From assembly GCA_007751255.1 (NCBI GenBank), contig CP036296.1:1240001-1304000 (forward strand): a DNA stretch of 64,000 nucleotides, given 5' to 3'. This DNA is from Engelhardtia mirabilis (GTDB lineage Bacteria > Planctomycetota > UBA1135 > GCA-002686595). Position 1 is the first letter of the stretch, and every line of letters begins with the position of its first letter. Under the pieces are notes generated by a model. The model searched no databases and was not told where the DNA came from. It saw only the letters and a program-made list of their open reading frames with translations. Shown piece by piece: positions 49,054 through 57,785 of the stretch. The position numbers were made by a program, and so were the translations under genes.

Positions 49054-51219
49054 ATGCGTCGGCTTTTCGCGCTGCCTGTTGTCGGCCTGTTCCTTCGTCG
49101 TCCCCGTCGGTCCACGCCAGGCCTCGGCCTGCTCGGCGCAGCGCTCCTGCTCACGCTCGGGGCCCACGGCCATGTCGATCTCGCGCCAGATGGCGCCGCC
49201 CCGTGGGAGCTCGACTTCCAACCGGTGAGTGCCCTCGCCGTGCAGCTCGTGGGCGGCGTCCAGGATCCCGGCCTGGTGCGCGCGCTGGTCCTCGGCGCCG
49301 GCGCAGCGCCAAGGTCGGTGGAGAGCTTCCATGCGCCCGGCTGGCACCGGGTCGGCCTCGGCCGAACGGTCCACGCGGGCGAGCTGCTCGGCGCAGTCGT
49401 CGAAGTGGCCTCCGACCCGCGGGTGCACTTCGCCACGCCCCTGTGGACCATGCCCGACGGGCGCATCGTCGCGCCCACCGCCGAGATCCTGGTGCGATTG
49501 AAGTCGCCGGGCCTCGTGGGTGAGTCCGCACTCGGACGCCTTGCTCCCGACCTGCGCGTGGTCGAGTCGAACCTGGGCGGCGTGGCCGGAGCCTTCCGCG
49601 CCCGTCCGGACCTGGTCGACGGGTTCGCGGTGATCGAGCGCGTGCGCGGGTTGCGTCAGTCCGAGTCGATCCTTTGGGCCGAGTCCGACTGCCTGTTCGA
49701 GGGCAGCAGCGCCCACGCGGGCGCGACCCAGGGCAACGGCCCGGTGATCGCGCCCAGTGATCCGCTGTTCGGCCTGCAGTGGGCCCACGAGAACGACTAC
49801 CCCTCGTCCAAGGGCTTCGACATCGATCTGGATACCCAATTGGCGTGGGCGCTGACCAAGGGATCGCAAGCAGTGCCGGTGATGGTCATCGACGTGGGCG
49901 TCGACCTCGCGCACCCGGACCTGACGGTGACCCTCGGCGCCGACTTCACCGGAGCCGGCGGCGGTGGTGGGCCGGTCGAGCCCTGCGACAAGCACGGCAC
50001 CGCCGTGGCCGGTTGCATCGGTGCGATCCACGACAACGGCCTCGGCGTGGCGGGCGCGGCGCCGGATGCGGCGCTCTTCTCGGCGCGTTGCTTCGTGACC
50101 CTGCCCGATTGCACCGGCGCGTGGACGACCCAGTACTCGTGGACGGCCGCGGCCCTGGCCTGGGGCGCCGACAACGGCGCGCGGGTGAGCGTCAACAGCA
50201 ACTACTACAACCAGTACTCCTTCGCGATCGCGAACGCGTACGAGCAGACGCGCGGTCAGGGCATGGTGCACTTCGCCTCCGCGGGCAACAGCTCCGGCGC
50301 GATCACCTGGCCGGCGTCCCTGCCGGAGGTGCACGCGATCACGGCGATGACCGACTACGGCACGCTCGCGAGCTTCTCCTGCAAGGGGCCCCAGGCCGGC
50401 TTCTGCGCGCCGGGGCAGGGGATCTGGACCACGGACGTGAGCGGCGACGGGGGCTACGTGGAAGGGGATGTGTGTCAGGTCTCCGGCACCAGCTACGCGG
50501 CGCCCCTCGCTGCTTCAGTGGCGGCCCTGGTGCTGGCCATGGACCCGACCCTCGAGCCGGACCAGGTCGACCAGATCCTGCGCGACACCGCCGGCGACCT
50601 GGGCGCGCCCGGTTGGGACCCGAGCTTCGGCTCTGGCCTGCCCCGCGCCGGCGACGCGGTGCGCCACGCGGTCGGCCTGCTGCGCCTGCTGCACTCCGAG
50701 ACCGAGATCCTGACCCTGGTCGCGGGCGGTGTGCAGGAGCTCGAGTTGGCGGCGGGGCCCCTTGCGGGCGGCCTGCCCTACTTGGTGCTGGGGGCCGCGA
50801 GCGCGGCGGTGCAGCCCAACTCCGGCGAGGGCATCGGCTCCCTGCCCCTGGCGATCGATGCCTACACGATCGCGTCGCTGCAACTCACCAACCAGGGGCC
50901 CTTCGTCGGCACCTTCGGCCTGCTCGATGGCACGGGCCACGGCCTGGCCGCGATCGCCGTCCCAGCCGGCTCGGATCCGGCCCTCTCGGGCCTGGTCCTG
51001 ACCCACGCCTACCTGGTGCTCGAGCCCGCCCTGGCGGGCATCGACGGAGCGGCCAGCGAGGCGGTCGAGCTGTGCCTGGTCGGCTCGCCGGCCGAGCTTC
51101 CGGACCCGACCACGACCTTCGATGCGCCCCAACTGCACGGCACGTCCGTCGCCGGACCGCCGCCGTCGGTACATGGACCGACCCATGCGGAACTGATCGC
51201 AGCCGCGACCAATCCCTGA
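49054..51219 (+). CDS. Secreted S8 (subtilisin-type) serine protease
   Basis: 721 residues with an N-terminal hydrophobic segment (LGLLGAALLLTLGAHG) after an Arg-rich start. A ~200-residue pro-region is followed by the peptidase: catalytic Asp in VMVIDVGVDLAHPDL (~residue 285), His in DKHGTAVAGCIGA (~314), oxyanion Asn in FASAGNSSG (~413), Ser in SGTSYAAPLAAS (~480). All are present, so it should be active. The last ~170 residues (LVAGGVQELELAAGPLAGG onward) are the beta module shared with other secreted proteins of this window. Exported endopeptidase for extracellular protein turnover. Confidence 0.92.
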   Translation: MRRLFALPVVGLFLRRPRRSTPGLGLLGAALLLTLGAHGHVDLAPDGAAPWELDFQPVSALAVQLVGGVQDPGLVRALVLGAGAAPRSVESFHAPGWHRVGLGRTVHAGELLGAVVEVASDPRVHFATPLWTMPDGRIVAPTAEILVRLKSPGLVGESALGRLAPDLRVVESNLGGVAGAFRARPDLVDGFAVIERVRGLRQSESILWAESDCLFEGSSAHAGATQGNGPVIAPSDPLFGLQWAHENDYPSSKGFDIDLDTQLAWALTKGSQAVPVMVIDVGVDLAHPDLTVTLGADFTGAGGGGGPVEPCDKHGTAVAGCIGAIHDNGLGVAGAAPDAALFSARCFVTLPDCTGAWTTQYSWTAAALAWGADNGARVSVNSNYYNQYSFAIANAYEQTRGQGMVHFASAGNSSGAITWPASLPEVHAITAMTDYGTLASFSCKGPQAGFCAPGQGIWTTDVSGDGGYVEGDVCQVSGTSYAAPLAASVAALVLAMDPTLEPDQVDQILRDTAGDLGAPGWDPSFGSGLPRAGDAVRHAVGLLRLLHSETEILTLVAGGVQELELAAGPLAGGLPYLVLGAASAAVQPNSGEGIGSLPLAIDAYTIASLQLTNQGPFVGTFGLLDGTGHGLAAIAVPAGSDPALSGLVLTHAYLVLEPALAGIDGAASEAVELCLVGSPAELPDPTTTFDAPQLHGTSVAGPPPSVHGPTHAELIAAATNP

Positions 51220-51316
51220 CGCGGCGCCGACGATCGAGTTGGTCGTGGGGGCCGCGGATCCTCGTGACCGGTGTCGGCGCGGCCTGCCTGGAACGGGGCC
51301 GCGCCGACTGATCTGT

Positions 51317-52135
51317 CTACGGCAGCTTCAGGTCCTCGACGATCCAGCGGTCGATGCTGCGCGCCAGGTCCGCGGCGCAGGGCTCGAGCATCAGGTCGTG
51401 CCCGGCGTCCTCGAACAGCTCGATCTCCGCGCCCAGGGCCCGGGCGTACTCACGCGTCGCGTCCAGGGCGAAGCAGGCGTCCGCGGTGCCCGCGAAGACG
51501 CGCATCGGCATCTCGAGCAGGCGTTCGCGCAGGACGACTCCGTCCTTGAGCTGCTCGATCAGACCCATGGACTCGGGCACGATCAGGTCGTGGAAGCTGG
51601 CGTCGTCGATCGTCGCCTTGGGACCCAGGAGCAGCTCGCGCGCGAGCTTCGGCGTGCGCACCCAGTGGTAGGGATTGCGCTTGAGCGTGCCGGTCAGGGT
51701 GTTGATGCGGTGGCGCTTGGCCAGGCGCTTCAGCATCCCCCCCGCGCCCGTGAGGGGCATCGGGGCGATCAGCGCCGCCGCCGGCAGGTCGCCGACCTCC
51801 AGGCTCTTCTCGTCGCGCGTTTCGAGGGTCTTCATCAACATCGGCGCGCCGATGCCGTGGGCGATGACCACCGGCCGCGGGTTGATCCGCGACAGGCGCC
51901 GCGCGAACGGGTTGATGTAGTCCTCGAGGTTGTAGAAGTTCAGCTCCCCCTTATGCATCGAGCTCTGGCCGTGGCCGGGGAGGCTGATCGCACGGCACAC
52001 GTAGCCGAGCCCGTTCAGGTGGCCGATGAACGACTCCCAACAGCGGACGTCGTGGAACAGGTCGTGCTGCAGGAAGAGGGGGGTGGCGCGCCGAACTTCA
52101 GCGGGCTTGCGAACGATCTGCTCGATGGTCTCCAT
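51317..52135 (-). CDS. Alpha/beta-hydrolase-fold protein lacking the nucleophile
   Basis: 272 residues from the ATG at 52135. The fold is clear: PLFLQHDLFHDVRCWESFI, YVCRAISLPGHGQS, VVIAHGIGAPML, MRVFAGTADACF and FEDAGHDLMLEP (acid and His positions). In the nucleophile elbow, relatives have G-x-S-x-G; here the sequence is AHGIGA, with Gly in place of Ser, Cys or Asp. Hydrolase chemistry is therefore doubtful and a binding or regulatory role (as in NDRG-type proteins) is possible. No signal peptide: cytosolic. Convergent with the S8 protease gene. Confidence 0.8.
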   Translation of the reverse strand: METIEQIVRKPAEVRRATPLFLQHDLFHDVRCWESFIGHLNGLGYVCRAISLPGHGQSSMHKGELNFYNLEDYINPFARRLSRINPRPVVIAHGIGAPMLMKTLETRDEKSLEVGDLPAAALIAPMPLTGAGGMLKRLAKRHRINTLTGTLKRNPYHWVRTPKLARELLLGPKATIDDASFHDLIVPESMGLIEQLKDGVVLRERLLEMPMRVFAGTADACFALDATREYARALGAEIELFEDAGHDLMLEPCAADLARSIDRWIVEDLKLP

Positions 52136-52875
52136 GGGGTCGGCCCGCCGTGTGGGGGACCGGAGGGGCTGAGGTTCTAGCAGATCCGAGCTGGGAGGTC
52201 CGCTCCGGCCGCCGATCGGGTGCGGCCGCGTGGGCCCGCTCCCGCCCCGTTCGGCGGGAGCCCGCACACGCCCGCTTCCCCCAGTTCCACCCCGAGCGAC
52301 CCGTCGGACCGTGAGCCGTTCGCGCGCTGGGAGCGGCGCCGCCTCGCGCGTCCCGCCGGCGAGCGCGGGCGGACCGGCCACCGCGCCCGCCGGTCCGGTT
52401 CCCCCCACCGGTCCCGGGCGGGCCCTCGACCCTCTGGCGCGCGACTCACGTGAATCGACGCGGAACCTGGCCTTCGAGTCCGGCGTCCCACCTCACCCGG
52501 GACGCCCCGCGCGAGCGGGGCTTGCAACGGCGCCGGCTGGGGAGAGCCCGCGCCCGCGACCTTGTCCTGCCTGAAGGGAAGGAAGCGAGCGGCCGCCCGT
52601 GGTCAGGTCACGGGCGGCCGCACTCGTTCCGCAGCCAGTGAGCGAATGGAGGGCGATGGGAGGGCTCTCGACGGGCGGTGAGATCTCGCCGCCGCGTCGG
52701 CCTCGAGTTTCACTCCGAGAGCCGAGCGCGGCGGATCATCCGTCCGCTTGTGGCGTCGGTGCCTAGCGGCGCTCGGGACTGACGCGGAGTCCACGAGCCC
52801 GATGGACTAGGACATGCGAGCGTGCTGTGTGGTCGCACCGCCGGGCCGTGGCGCCGCAGCGCGGCTGAACTCCCA
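52136..52875. other. 740-base gap with hairpins but no supported gene
   Basis: Very GC-rich. Frames on both strands are Arg/Pro/Ser-rich and lack initiation signals or similarity. Two hairpins stand out (52589-52621 and 52674-52693: GGCGGTGAGA with TCTCGCCGCC, one mismatch). Nothing resembling tRNA or a known riboswitch was seen. Confidence 0.45.
52589..52621. repeat. Perfect 13-bp inverted repeat
   Basis: GCGGCCGCCCGTG and CACGGGCGGCCGC flank GTCAGGT. No T run follows, so it may be a factor-dependent terminator or a structured element; it sits roughly 250 bases from either neighbour. Confidence 0.6.
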
Positions 52876-53535
52876 CTACGGCCGCGAGTAGAAGCGCTGC
52901 GATCCCGCACCGTGGCCGATCAAGTGCCCGGCGCGCTCCAGCTTGACGAAGGCGCGGCGCGCGCGGACGGTGCCGATGTTGCGGGACTTGGCGTAGGCCT
53001 GGGGCGTGCAGCGGCCCTGGGAGTCGGTGCCGGCGTCGCCTTGGCGTGCGACCCATTCGAGCACCGCCCGTTCCAAAGCGTCGAGGCCGGCGGTGCCGCT
53101 CGGGCTGCGGCCGCGGCGCAGGGCTTCAAGGGCGGCGCCGCGCGCGGCGCGGGTCGACGAGCCGAGTCGGACCGGGATCTCGACCGTCCCGTCCTCGCGG
53201 TCGACTTCGTGGGGGCGGCGATCGGAGAGGGGCACCGAAGCCACCACGACCGGACGGCCGTCGAGCTCGAGGATCTGGACGGTGGGCCGCAAGGCGGGGC
53301 GCACGAAGTGCGCGGCGATGTCGCGCAGCTCGCGCGCGGTGTCGGGCGGATGGGGCGCGCCCGGCACGCCGCCGCGGTCCTCGACGCCGACCAGGAAGTG
53401 GCCGCCGCGGGTGTTGGCGAAGGCGGCCAGGGTGCGGGCGACCTTGGGCGCGCGGGGCAGGCCGCGCTTGAACTCGACCTTCGAGCCCTCGCCGGCGGCG
53501 ATCAACGCGCGTAGGTCGTCGAGGTCCAGGTCCAT
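52876..53535 (-). CDS. AlbA_2/Schlafen-like domain protein with winged-helix C-terminus
   Basis: 219 residues from the ATG at 53535. GSKVEFKRGLP, ARTLAAFANTRGGHFLVGVED and GVPGAPHPPD are the AlbA_2 (Schlafen AAA_4-type) signature: E-F-K, A-F-A-N-T-x-G-G and G-V-x-D. The C-terminal ~75 residues (LERAVLEWVARQG, CTPQAYAKSRNIGTVRARRAFVKLERAGHL) look like a winged helix for DNA binding. Such proteins are usually cytosolic transcription regulators or nucleic-acid binding factors of defence or stress loci. It points away from the ahp cluster's direction of regulation and has no clear partner. Confidence 0.8.
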   Translation of the reverse strand: MDLDLDDLRALIAAGEGSKVEFKRGLPRAPKVARTLAAFANTRGGHFLVGVEDRGGVPGAPHPPDTARELRDIAAHFVRPALRPTVQILELDGRPVVVASVPLSDRRPHEVDREDGTVEIPVRLGSSTRAARGAALEALRRGRSPSGTAGLDALERAVLEWVARQGDAGTDSQGRCTPQAYAKSRNIGTVRARRAFVKLERAGHLIGHGAGSQRFYSRP

Positions 53536-53761
53536 CGGGAGCGAGGTTAGCGGACTGGACTGCCGCCGTCGCGCGCGGGCGCGGCGCGCGCCGACGTCGA
53601 CCTCCGCCGCGGGACCGATGTGAGCGCAGCCAAAGCCACGGCTCCGTGCGGAACGCAAATCTCGCCCTGCGCCGCGCGGCTGGCCTGGGACCCGCGCGGA
53701 GTGCAAGGGACGGGCCCGGTCGCCCGATCGGCGACCGGCCCGATCCACCTCGCCTGCGCGG

Positions 53762-54301
53762 TCAGTTCGTGGAGGGCGAGGCCGCGCAGCTCGTCAGTGC
53801 CGTCGCGGCGGCGCTGACCGTCGCCGCGATGCGCACCGCGTCTTGGATCTGCAAGGAGCTCACACCCCCCGCGGCCAGGACCGCCTCGTGGGCCTGGACG
53901 CACATGCCGCAGCCGTTGACGGCCGAGACCGCCAGGGCCCACAGCTCGCGATCGAGCTTGCCCTCCTCAGGCCCGCCCAGCGCTTGCATCCGCAGGCGCG
54001 CGGGGAGCTGCGAATACTCCGGCTTGCCCAGCAGGTGGACGAAGCGGTAGTAGACGTTGTTCATCGCCATGGTGGTGGCGACGGACTTGGCCAACTGCAG
54101 GTCGGCCTCGGACAGGTGCTCGGCGGCCTCGGCGTCGATCGCCGCGGCCAGCTCGGGGCAGCGCACCGCCAGGGCCGTGGCCACCAGCGTGCCCCAGAGC
54201 TGACGCTCGCTGAGGTGCTCCGAGCGGCTGACGTTGCCGAGGTTGAGGCGGATGTCCTTGGCCGTGTCCGGTAGGCGTTCGCGGATCGAATCGATGTTCA
54301 T
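53762..54301 (-). CDS. ahpD: Alkyl hydroperoxide reductase AhpD
   Basis: 179 residues, start ATG at 54301 with GAGAGGAG upstream. NGCGMCVQAHEAVL carries the CxxC redox pair and the following His of the AhpD/carboxymuconolactone-decarboxylase fold; SVATTMAMNNVYYRF is the typical first helical half. AhpD reduces the oxidised AhpC peroxiredoxin, itself fed by a lipoyl-protein system. It lies 11 bases downstream of ahpC on the same strand, clearly one operon. Confidence 0.94.
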   Translation of the reverse strand: MNIDSIRERLPDTAKDIRLNLGNVSRSEHLSERQLWGTLVATALAVRCPELAAAIDAEAAEHLSEADLQLAKSVATTMAMNNVYYRFVHLLGKPEYSQLPARLRMQALGGPEEGKLDRELWALAVSAVNGCGMCVQAHEAVLAAGGVSSLQIQDAVRIAATVSAAATALTSCAASPSTN

Positions 54302-54312
54302 GGCGTCTCCTC

Positions 54313-54855
54313 TCAGGCCACTTGAATGGTGTCGTCGCCTTTCTGCCAGTTGCAGGGGCACAGCTCGTCGGTCTGCAGCGCGTCCAGGATCCGCAGAGTC
54401 TCCTGGGGGTTGCGACCCACGTCGAGGCCGTTGACCGACACGTGCTGGATCACGCCCTCGGGGTCGACGATGAAGGTCGCGCGCAGGCACACGCCTTCCT
54501 TCTCGTCGAGGATGCCCAGGGCTTGCGACAGCTCGCGCTTGACGTCCGCCAGCATCGGGAAGGGCAGGTCGCGCAGGTCGTCGTGGTTCTGGCGCCAGGC
54601 CAGGTGCACGAACTCGGAGTCGGTCGACAGGCCCAGGATCTGGGTGTCGCGATCGGCGAACTCGCGCTCGAGCTTGCCGAAGGCGGCGATCTCGGTGGGG
54701 CAGATGAAGGTGAAGTCCTTGGGCCAGGCGAAGATCACGCGCCACTTGCCGGGGTGGCTCTCGTGGGTGATGCGAGCGAAGGCCGTGGAGGGCTTCTCGA
54801 TGTCCACGGTGGCCTGGAGGTCGAATTCGGGGAGGCGGTTGCCGACGGTGAGCAT
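54313..54855 (-). CDS. ahpC: Peroxiredoxin AhpC
   Basis: 180 residues. The peroxidatic Cys is in DFTFICPTEIAAF (about residue 52), with AWPKDF before it; the C-terminal CPCNW pair gives the resolving cysteines as in AhpC proteins that partner AhpD instead of AhpF. Reduces hydrogen peroxide, alkyl peroxides and peroxynitrite in the cytosol. Divergent from oxyR across a 132-base region with palindromes, so probably OxyR-controlled. Confidence 0.95.
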   Translation of the reverse strand: MLTVGNRLPEFDLQATVDIEKPSTAFARITHESHPGKWRVIFAWPKDFTFICPTEIAAFGKLEREFADRDTQILGLSTDSEFVHLAWRQNHDDLRDLPFPMLADVKRELSQALGILDEKEGVCLRATFIVDPEGVIQHVSVNGLDVGRNPQETLRILDALQTDELCPCNWQKGDDTIQVA

Positions 54856-54930
54856 GGTGGGAGTCCTGTGGCGGTTGGTTGGTGGCACGCTTCGCAGCGC
54901 GCCGTGCAGGAGAAGATCGGCCATGATCGG

Positions 54931-54980
54931 TGATAAATCCAATCGCTTCGATTGCGAGTCAGGATCGCTTTGGGTTATCA
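54931..54980. promoter_or_regulatory. Putative OxyR operator between ahpC and oxyR
   Basis: Nested inverted repeats: TGATAA (54931-54936) with TTATCA (54975-54980), and inside them AATCG-CTT-CGATT (54941-54953). The ~50-base span and A/T-containing half-sites in an otherwise GC-rich region fit a LysR-type tetramer site controlling both divergent genes. Half-site register to the OxyR consensus is only approximate. Confidence 0.6.
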
Positions 54981-54987
54981 AGGCCCC

Positions 54988-55926
54988 ATGGCCGACCACC
55001 GCCGTGATGGGACCCACTCGCCGCCCAATCGACCGACCGTGCGCCAGCTCGAATACGTCCTGGCCGTGGCGGAGCACCTGCACTTCCGCCGCGCCGCCGA
55101 GGCCTGTGGCGTGACCCAGCCGGCCCTCAGCGCCCAGATCCAGACCCTCGAGGAGCTGCTCGGCGTGCAGCTCTTCGAGCGCAATCGGCGCCAGGTGCTG
55201 TTGACGGCGACCGGGCGCCAGGTCGTGGCGCGGGCGCGCGACATCGTCTCGGCGGTCGACGGCCTGTTCTCGGCCGTGGCCTCCGGGCGCGAGCCCCTGG
55301 TGGGGACCCTGCGGATGGGCGTGATCCCGACCATCGCGCCCTACCTCCTGCCGCGGGTGATCCCGGGCCTGCGCTCGCGCTTCCCCGAGCTGCGCCTGTA
55401 CCTGCGCGAGGAGTTCACGCACCTGCTACTCGAGCGCCTGGGGTCCGGCGAGCTCGACGTGGCCCTCTTGGCCCTGCCGGTCACCGGGGACTTCGAGGCC
55501 CAACTGCTGTTCAACGACGACTTCCACGTGGCCCTGCCGCCGGACCACCCGCTGGCCAAGCGCCGGCGCCTCAAGGAGTCCGACTTGGCGAACGAGGACG
55601 TGCTGCTACTCGAGGATGGGCACTGCCTGCGCGACCAGGCCCTGGCCCTGTGCGGCAGCGCCGGCGCGGTGGAGAACATGCAGATGCGCGCCACCAGCCT
55701 GGGGACCCTGACCCAGATGGTCGCGGGGGGGCTGGGGCTGACCCTGCTGCCCGAGATCGCCATCGACGTGGAGTCCATGCACGGGGCCGCGATCGAGGTG
55801 CGGCCCTTCACCCACCCGCGGCCGCACCGCGAGGTGGGCCTGGTCTGGCGCCGCGCGTCCGGTCGGTCGGAGGAGTTCCGGCTGCTCGGGGAGACGCTGG
55901 TCGAGCTGCTGGACGCGGGGAGCTGA
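54988..55926 (+). CDS. oxyR: Peroxide-sensing LysR regulator OxyR
   Basis: 312 residues from the ATG at 54988 (AAGG upstream). N-terminal winged HTH PTVRQLEYVLAVAEHLHFRRAAEACGVTQPALS. The sensing pair is in EDGHCLRDQALALC, matching C199 and C208 of OxyR including the surrounding GHCLRDQAL; this separates it from other LysR proteins. Oxidation forms a disulfide and activates ahpC transcription. Placement divergent from ahpC-ahpD is the classic arrangement. Confidence 0.95.
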   Translation: MADHRRDGTHSPPNRPTVRQLEYVLAVAEHLHFRRAAEACGVTQPALSAQIQTLEELLGVQLFERNRRQVLLTATGRQVVARARDIVSAVDGLFSAVASGREPLVGTLRMGVIPTIAPYLLPRVIPGLRSRFPELRLYLREEFTHLLLERLGSGELDVALLALPVTGDFEAQLLFNDDFHVALPPDHPLAKRRRLKESDLANEDVLLLEDGHCLRDQALALCGSAGAVENMQMRATSLGTLTQMVAGGLGLTLLPEIAIDVESMHGAAIEVRPFTHPRPHREVGLVWRRASGRSEEFRLLGETLVELLDAGS

Positions 55927-55990
55927 CGGGGCGCGGGGGGCCTCGAATCGACGCTCAAGCGCCGGCGGGGGCCTCCGATAACCACCCCGC

Positions 55991-57541
55991 ATGCACCCCT
56001 CGGACCTGATCCCCTCCTCCAGCCGTCCGGGGGCGCCGACCTCCGAGGACCTCTTGCGGGCCGGTGAGGCCAGCCTCGTCGCCGGTCGGGTGGACGAAGC
56101 CCTGCGGCTGTTCGCGACGGCCGTTCGCGTCGATGGCCATTCGAGCCAAGCCCTGACCGCGTTCGGCGGGGCACTGGCCCAAAGCGGTGACCTCGCGCGG
56201 GCGCGGTTGGTGCTGGAGCGCTCCCTCGCGGCGGACCCCCTCCAACGCGAGGCCTGGCTGGCGATGGCGACCCTGGAGCTGGACCAGTCGCGGCCCAGCG
56301 CGGCCCTCGGTGCCATCGACCGCGCCTTGGCCCTGGGTCCGATGACGGCCGAGCTCCTGGGCATCCTGGCGCGGGCGCGCCTGGCCTCGGGTGATGTCGA
56401 CGGCGCCCGCCGGGCCGTGGACCACGGCCTGGGTCTCGCGCCCGCCGATGCGACCCTCCACAACGTCGCCGCCGCCATCGACCGCGCCAGCGGCAACGGC
56501 GAGCGGGCGGCCCTGCGCCTGGCCCGCGCGGCGTCCATGGACCCCATGGGTCAATCGCGCGCTTGGTACGAGTTGGCGCGCGCCGGCGAGCCCCTGGACG
56601 AGGCCGAGCTGCGCGCCGAGTTGAGCGCCGCCAGCGCCGCGGGGAACCGCGTGCGGCTCGCCAACCTGCACCACGCCCTGGCGGAGGTCCTGCGCGGCCG
56701 CGGCTTGCCCGAAGCGCTGGTCCAGGCCGCGGCCGGCAACGCCCTGACCGCCACCGGCGACGCGGCGACCTCCATCAGCGCCCAGGTCGACCAGACCATC
56801 GCCACCTTCGACGCGACCTACTTCGCCCAGGCGCGCGGCGCGGGGCTGCGCGGCTCGGCGCCGATCGTCGTGGTCGGCACGCCCAGCGCGGCCCTCGACC
56901 ACGTGGCCGGCCTGCTCGGCAACCACCCCTCGACCGCGCGCACCGAAGCGGGACACCTGGCGACCCTGGCGGCCCAGGTCGAGCCCACGGTCGGCCTGCC
57001 CTTTCCCTTGGGCTGCGAGCGCTTGGAGCGCGGGCACTGGGCCGGCATGGCCCACCGCTACGTGGAGCTCGTCGGCAGCGCCGCGCGGGGCCAGCGCACC
57101 CTCGACGTGAGCGCGGGCAACGGGCTCTACCTCGGTCTGGTCGCGAGCTGCCTGCCCGACGCGCGGGTGATCCACGTGCGGCGTGACCGCCGCGACGCGG
57201 CACTAGAGGACCTGCTGATGCACCGCGGCGTGGTCGACCTGTCCTGGAGCGGCTCGCTGGCGGAGATCGTCGAGCACGAGGGCGATGCCGCGCGCTTGAT
57301 GGAGCACTGGCGGAAGGTCCTGTCGTTGCCGCTGCTCGAGGTCGACGCGGCGGACCTGGTGCGGGAGCCGAGCATCCAGCAGCGGCGCCTGTGCGAGTTC
57401 GCCGGGCTCGCACTGCCCGAGCGCACATCGCCGGCGCCCGCGGCGGAGCGACTGCGGGTGGGCGCCTGGCGCGCCTACGAGGCCGAGCTGCGGGCACAAC
57501 TGCCCGAGCACTGGTTCGCGAGCGCCATCGGCGTTTCGTGA
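55991..57541 (+). CDS. TPR protein with degenerate sulfotransferase-like domain
   Basis: 516 residues. Residues ~20-240 are TPR helices (AGEASLVAGRVDEALRLFATA, ALAQSGDLARARLVLERSL, ARLASGDVDGARRAVDHGL). Residues ~290-510 follow the plan of TPR-linked sulfotransferases: IVVVGTPSAALDHVAGLLGNHP at the 5'-phosphosulfate loop position and ARVIHVRRDRRDAALEDLL at the 3'-phosphate position. Active members have PRSGT in the first loop; here it is PSAAL, so PAPS binding may be lost. Cytosolic; no partner gene adjacent. Confidence 0.75.
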   Translation: MHPSDLIPSSSRPGAPTSEDLLRAGEASLVAGRVDEALRLFATAVRVDGHSSQALTAFGGALAQSGDLARARLVLERSLAADPLQREAWLAMATLELDQSRPSAALGAIDRALALGPMTAELLGILARARLASGDVDGARRAVDHGLGLAPADATLHNVAAAIDRASGNGERAALRLARAASMDPMGQSRAWYELARAGEPLDEAELRAELSAASAAGNRVRLANLHHALAEVLRGRGLPEALVQAAAGNALTATGDAATSISAQVDQTIATFDATYFAQARGAGLRGSAPIVVVGTPSAALDHVAGLLGNHPSTARTEAGHLATLAAQVEPTVGLPFPLGCERLERGHWAGMAHRYVELVGSAARGQRTLDVSAGNGLYLGLVASCLPDARVIHVRRDRRDAALEDLLMHRGVVDLSWSGSLAEIVEHEGDAARLMEHWRKVLSLPLLEVDAADLVREPSIQQRRLCEFAGLALPERTSPAPAAERLRVGAWRAYEAELRAQLPEHWFASAIGVS

Positions 57542-57785
57542 ACGGGCCGCGATAGCCCCGACGCCGGCTGTCGTTCGACGCAGGTAGAGCAGACGGCTCG
57601 CGGCGCGATCTCGAGGTCGGGCGCTGCGTCTCGGTCCATGGCGACCGTCGTATCCCCCTGCCGAGGATCGCGGAGCAGACGAACGGGAACCGCGACCGTC
57701 CGGGACTGAGTCCTGGGCCGCCGAACTTTCGAACCGGAGATCTAGGATGAGCGTGACCGCGAACGCTCCTCCCCGAGACCCGCCC

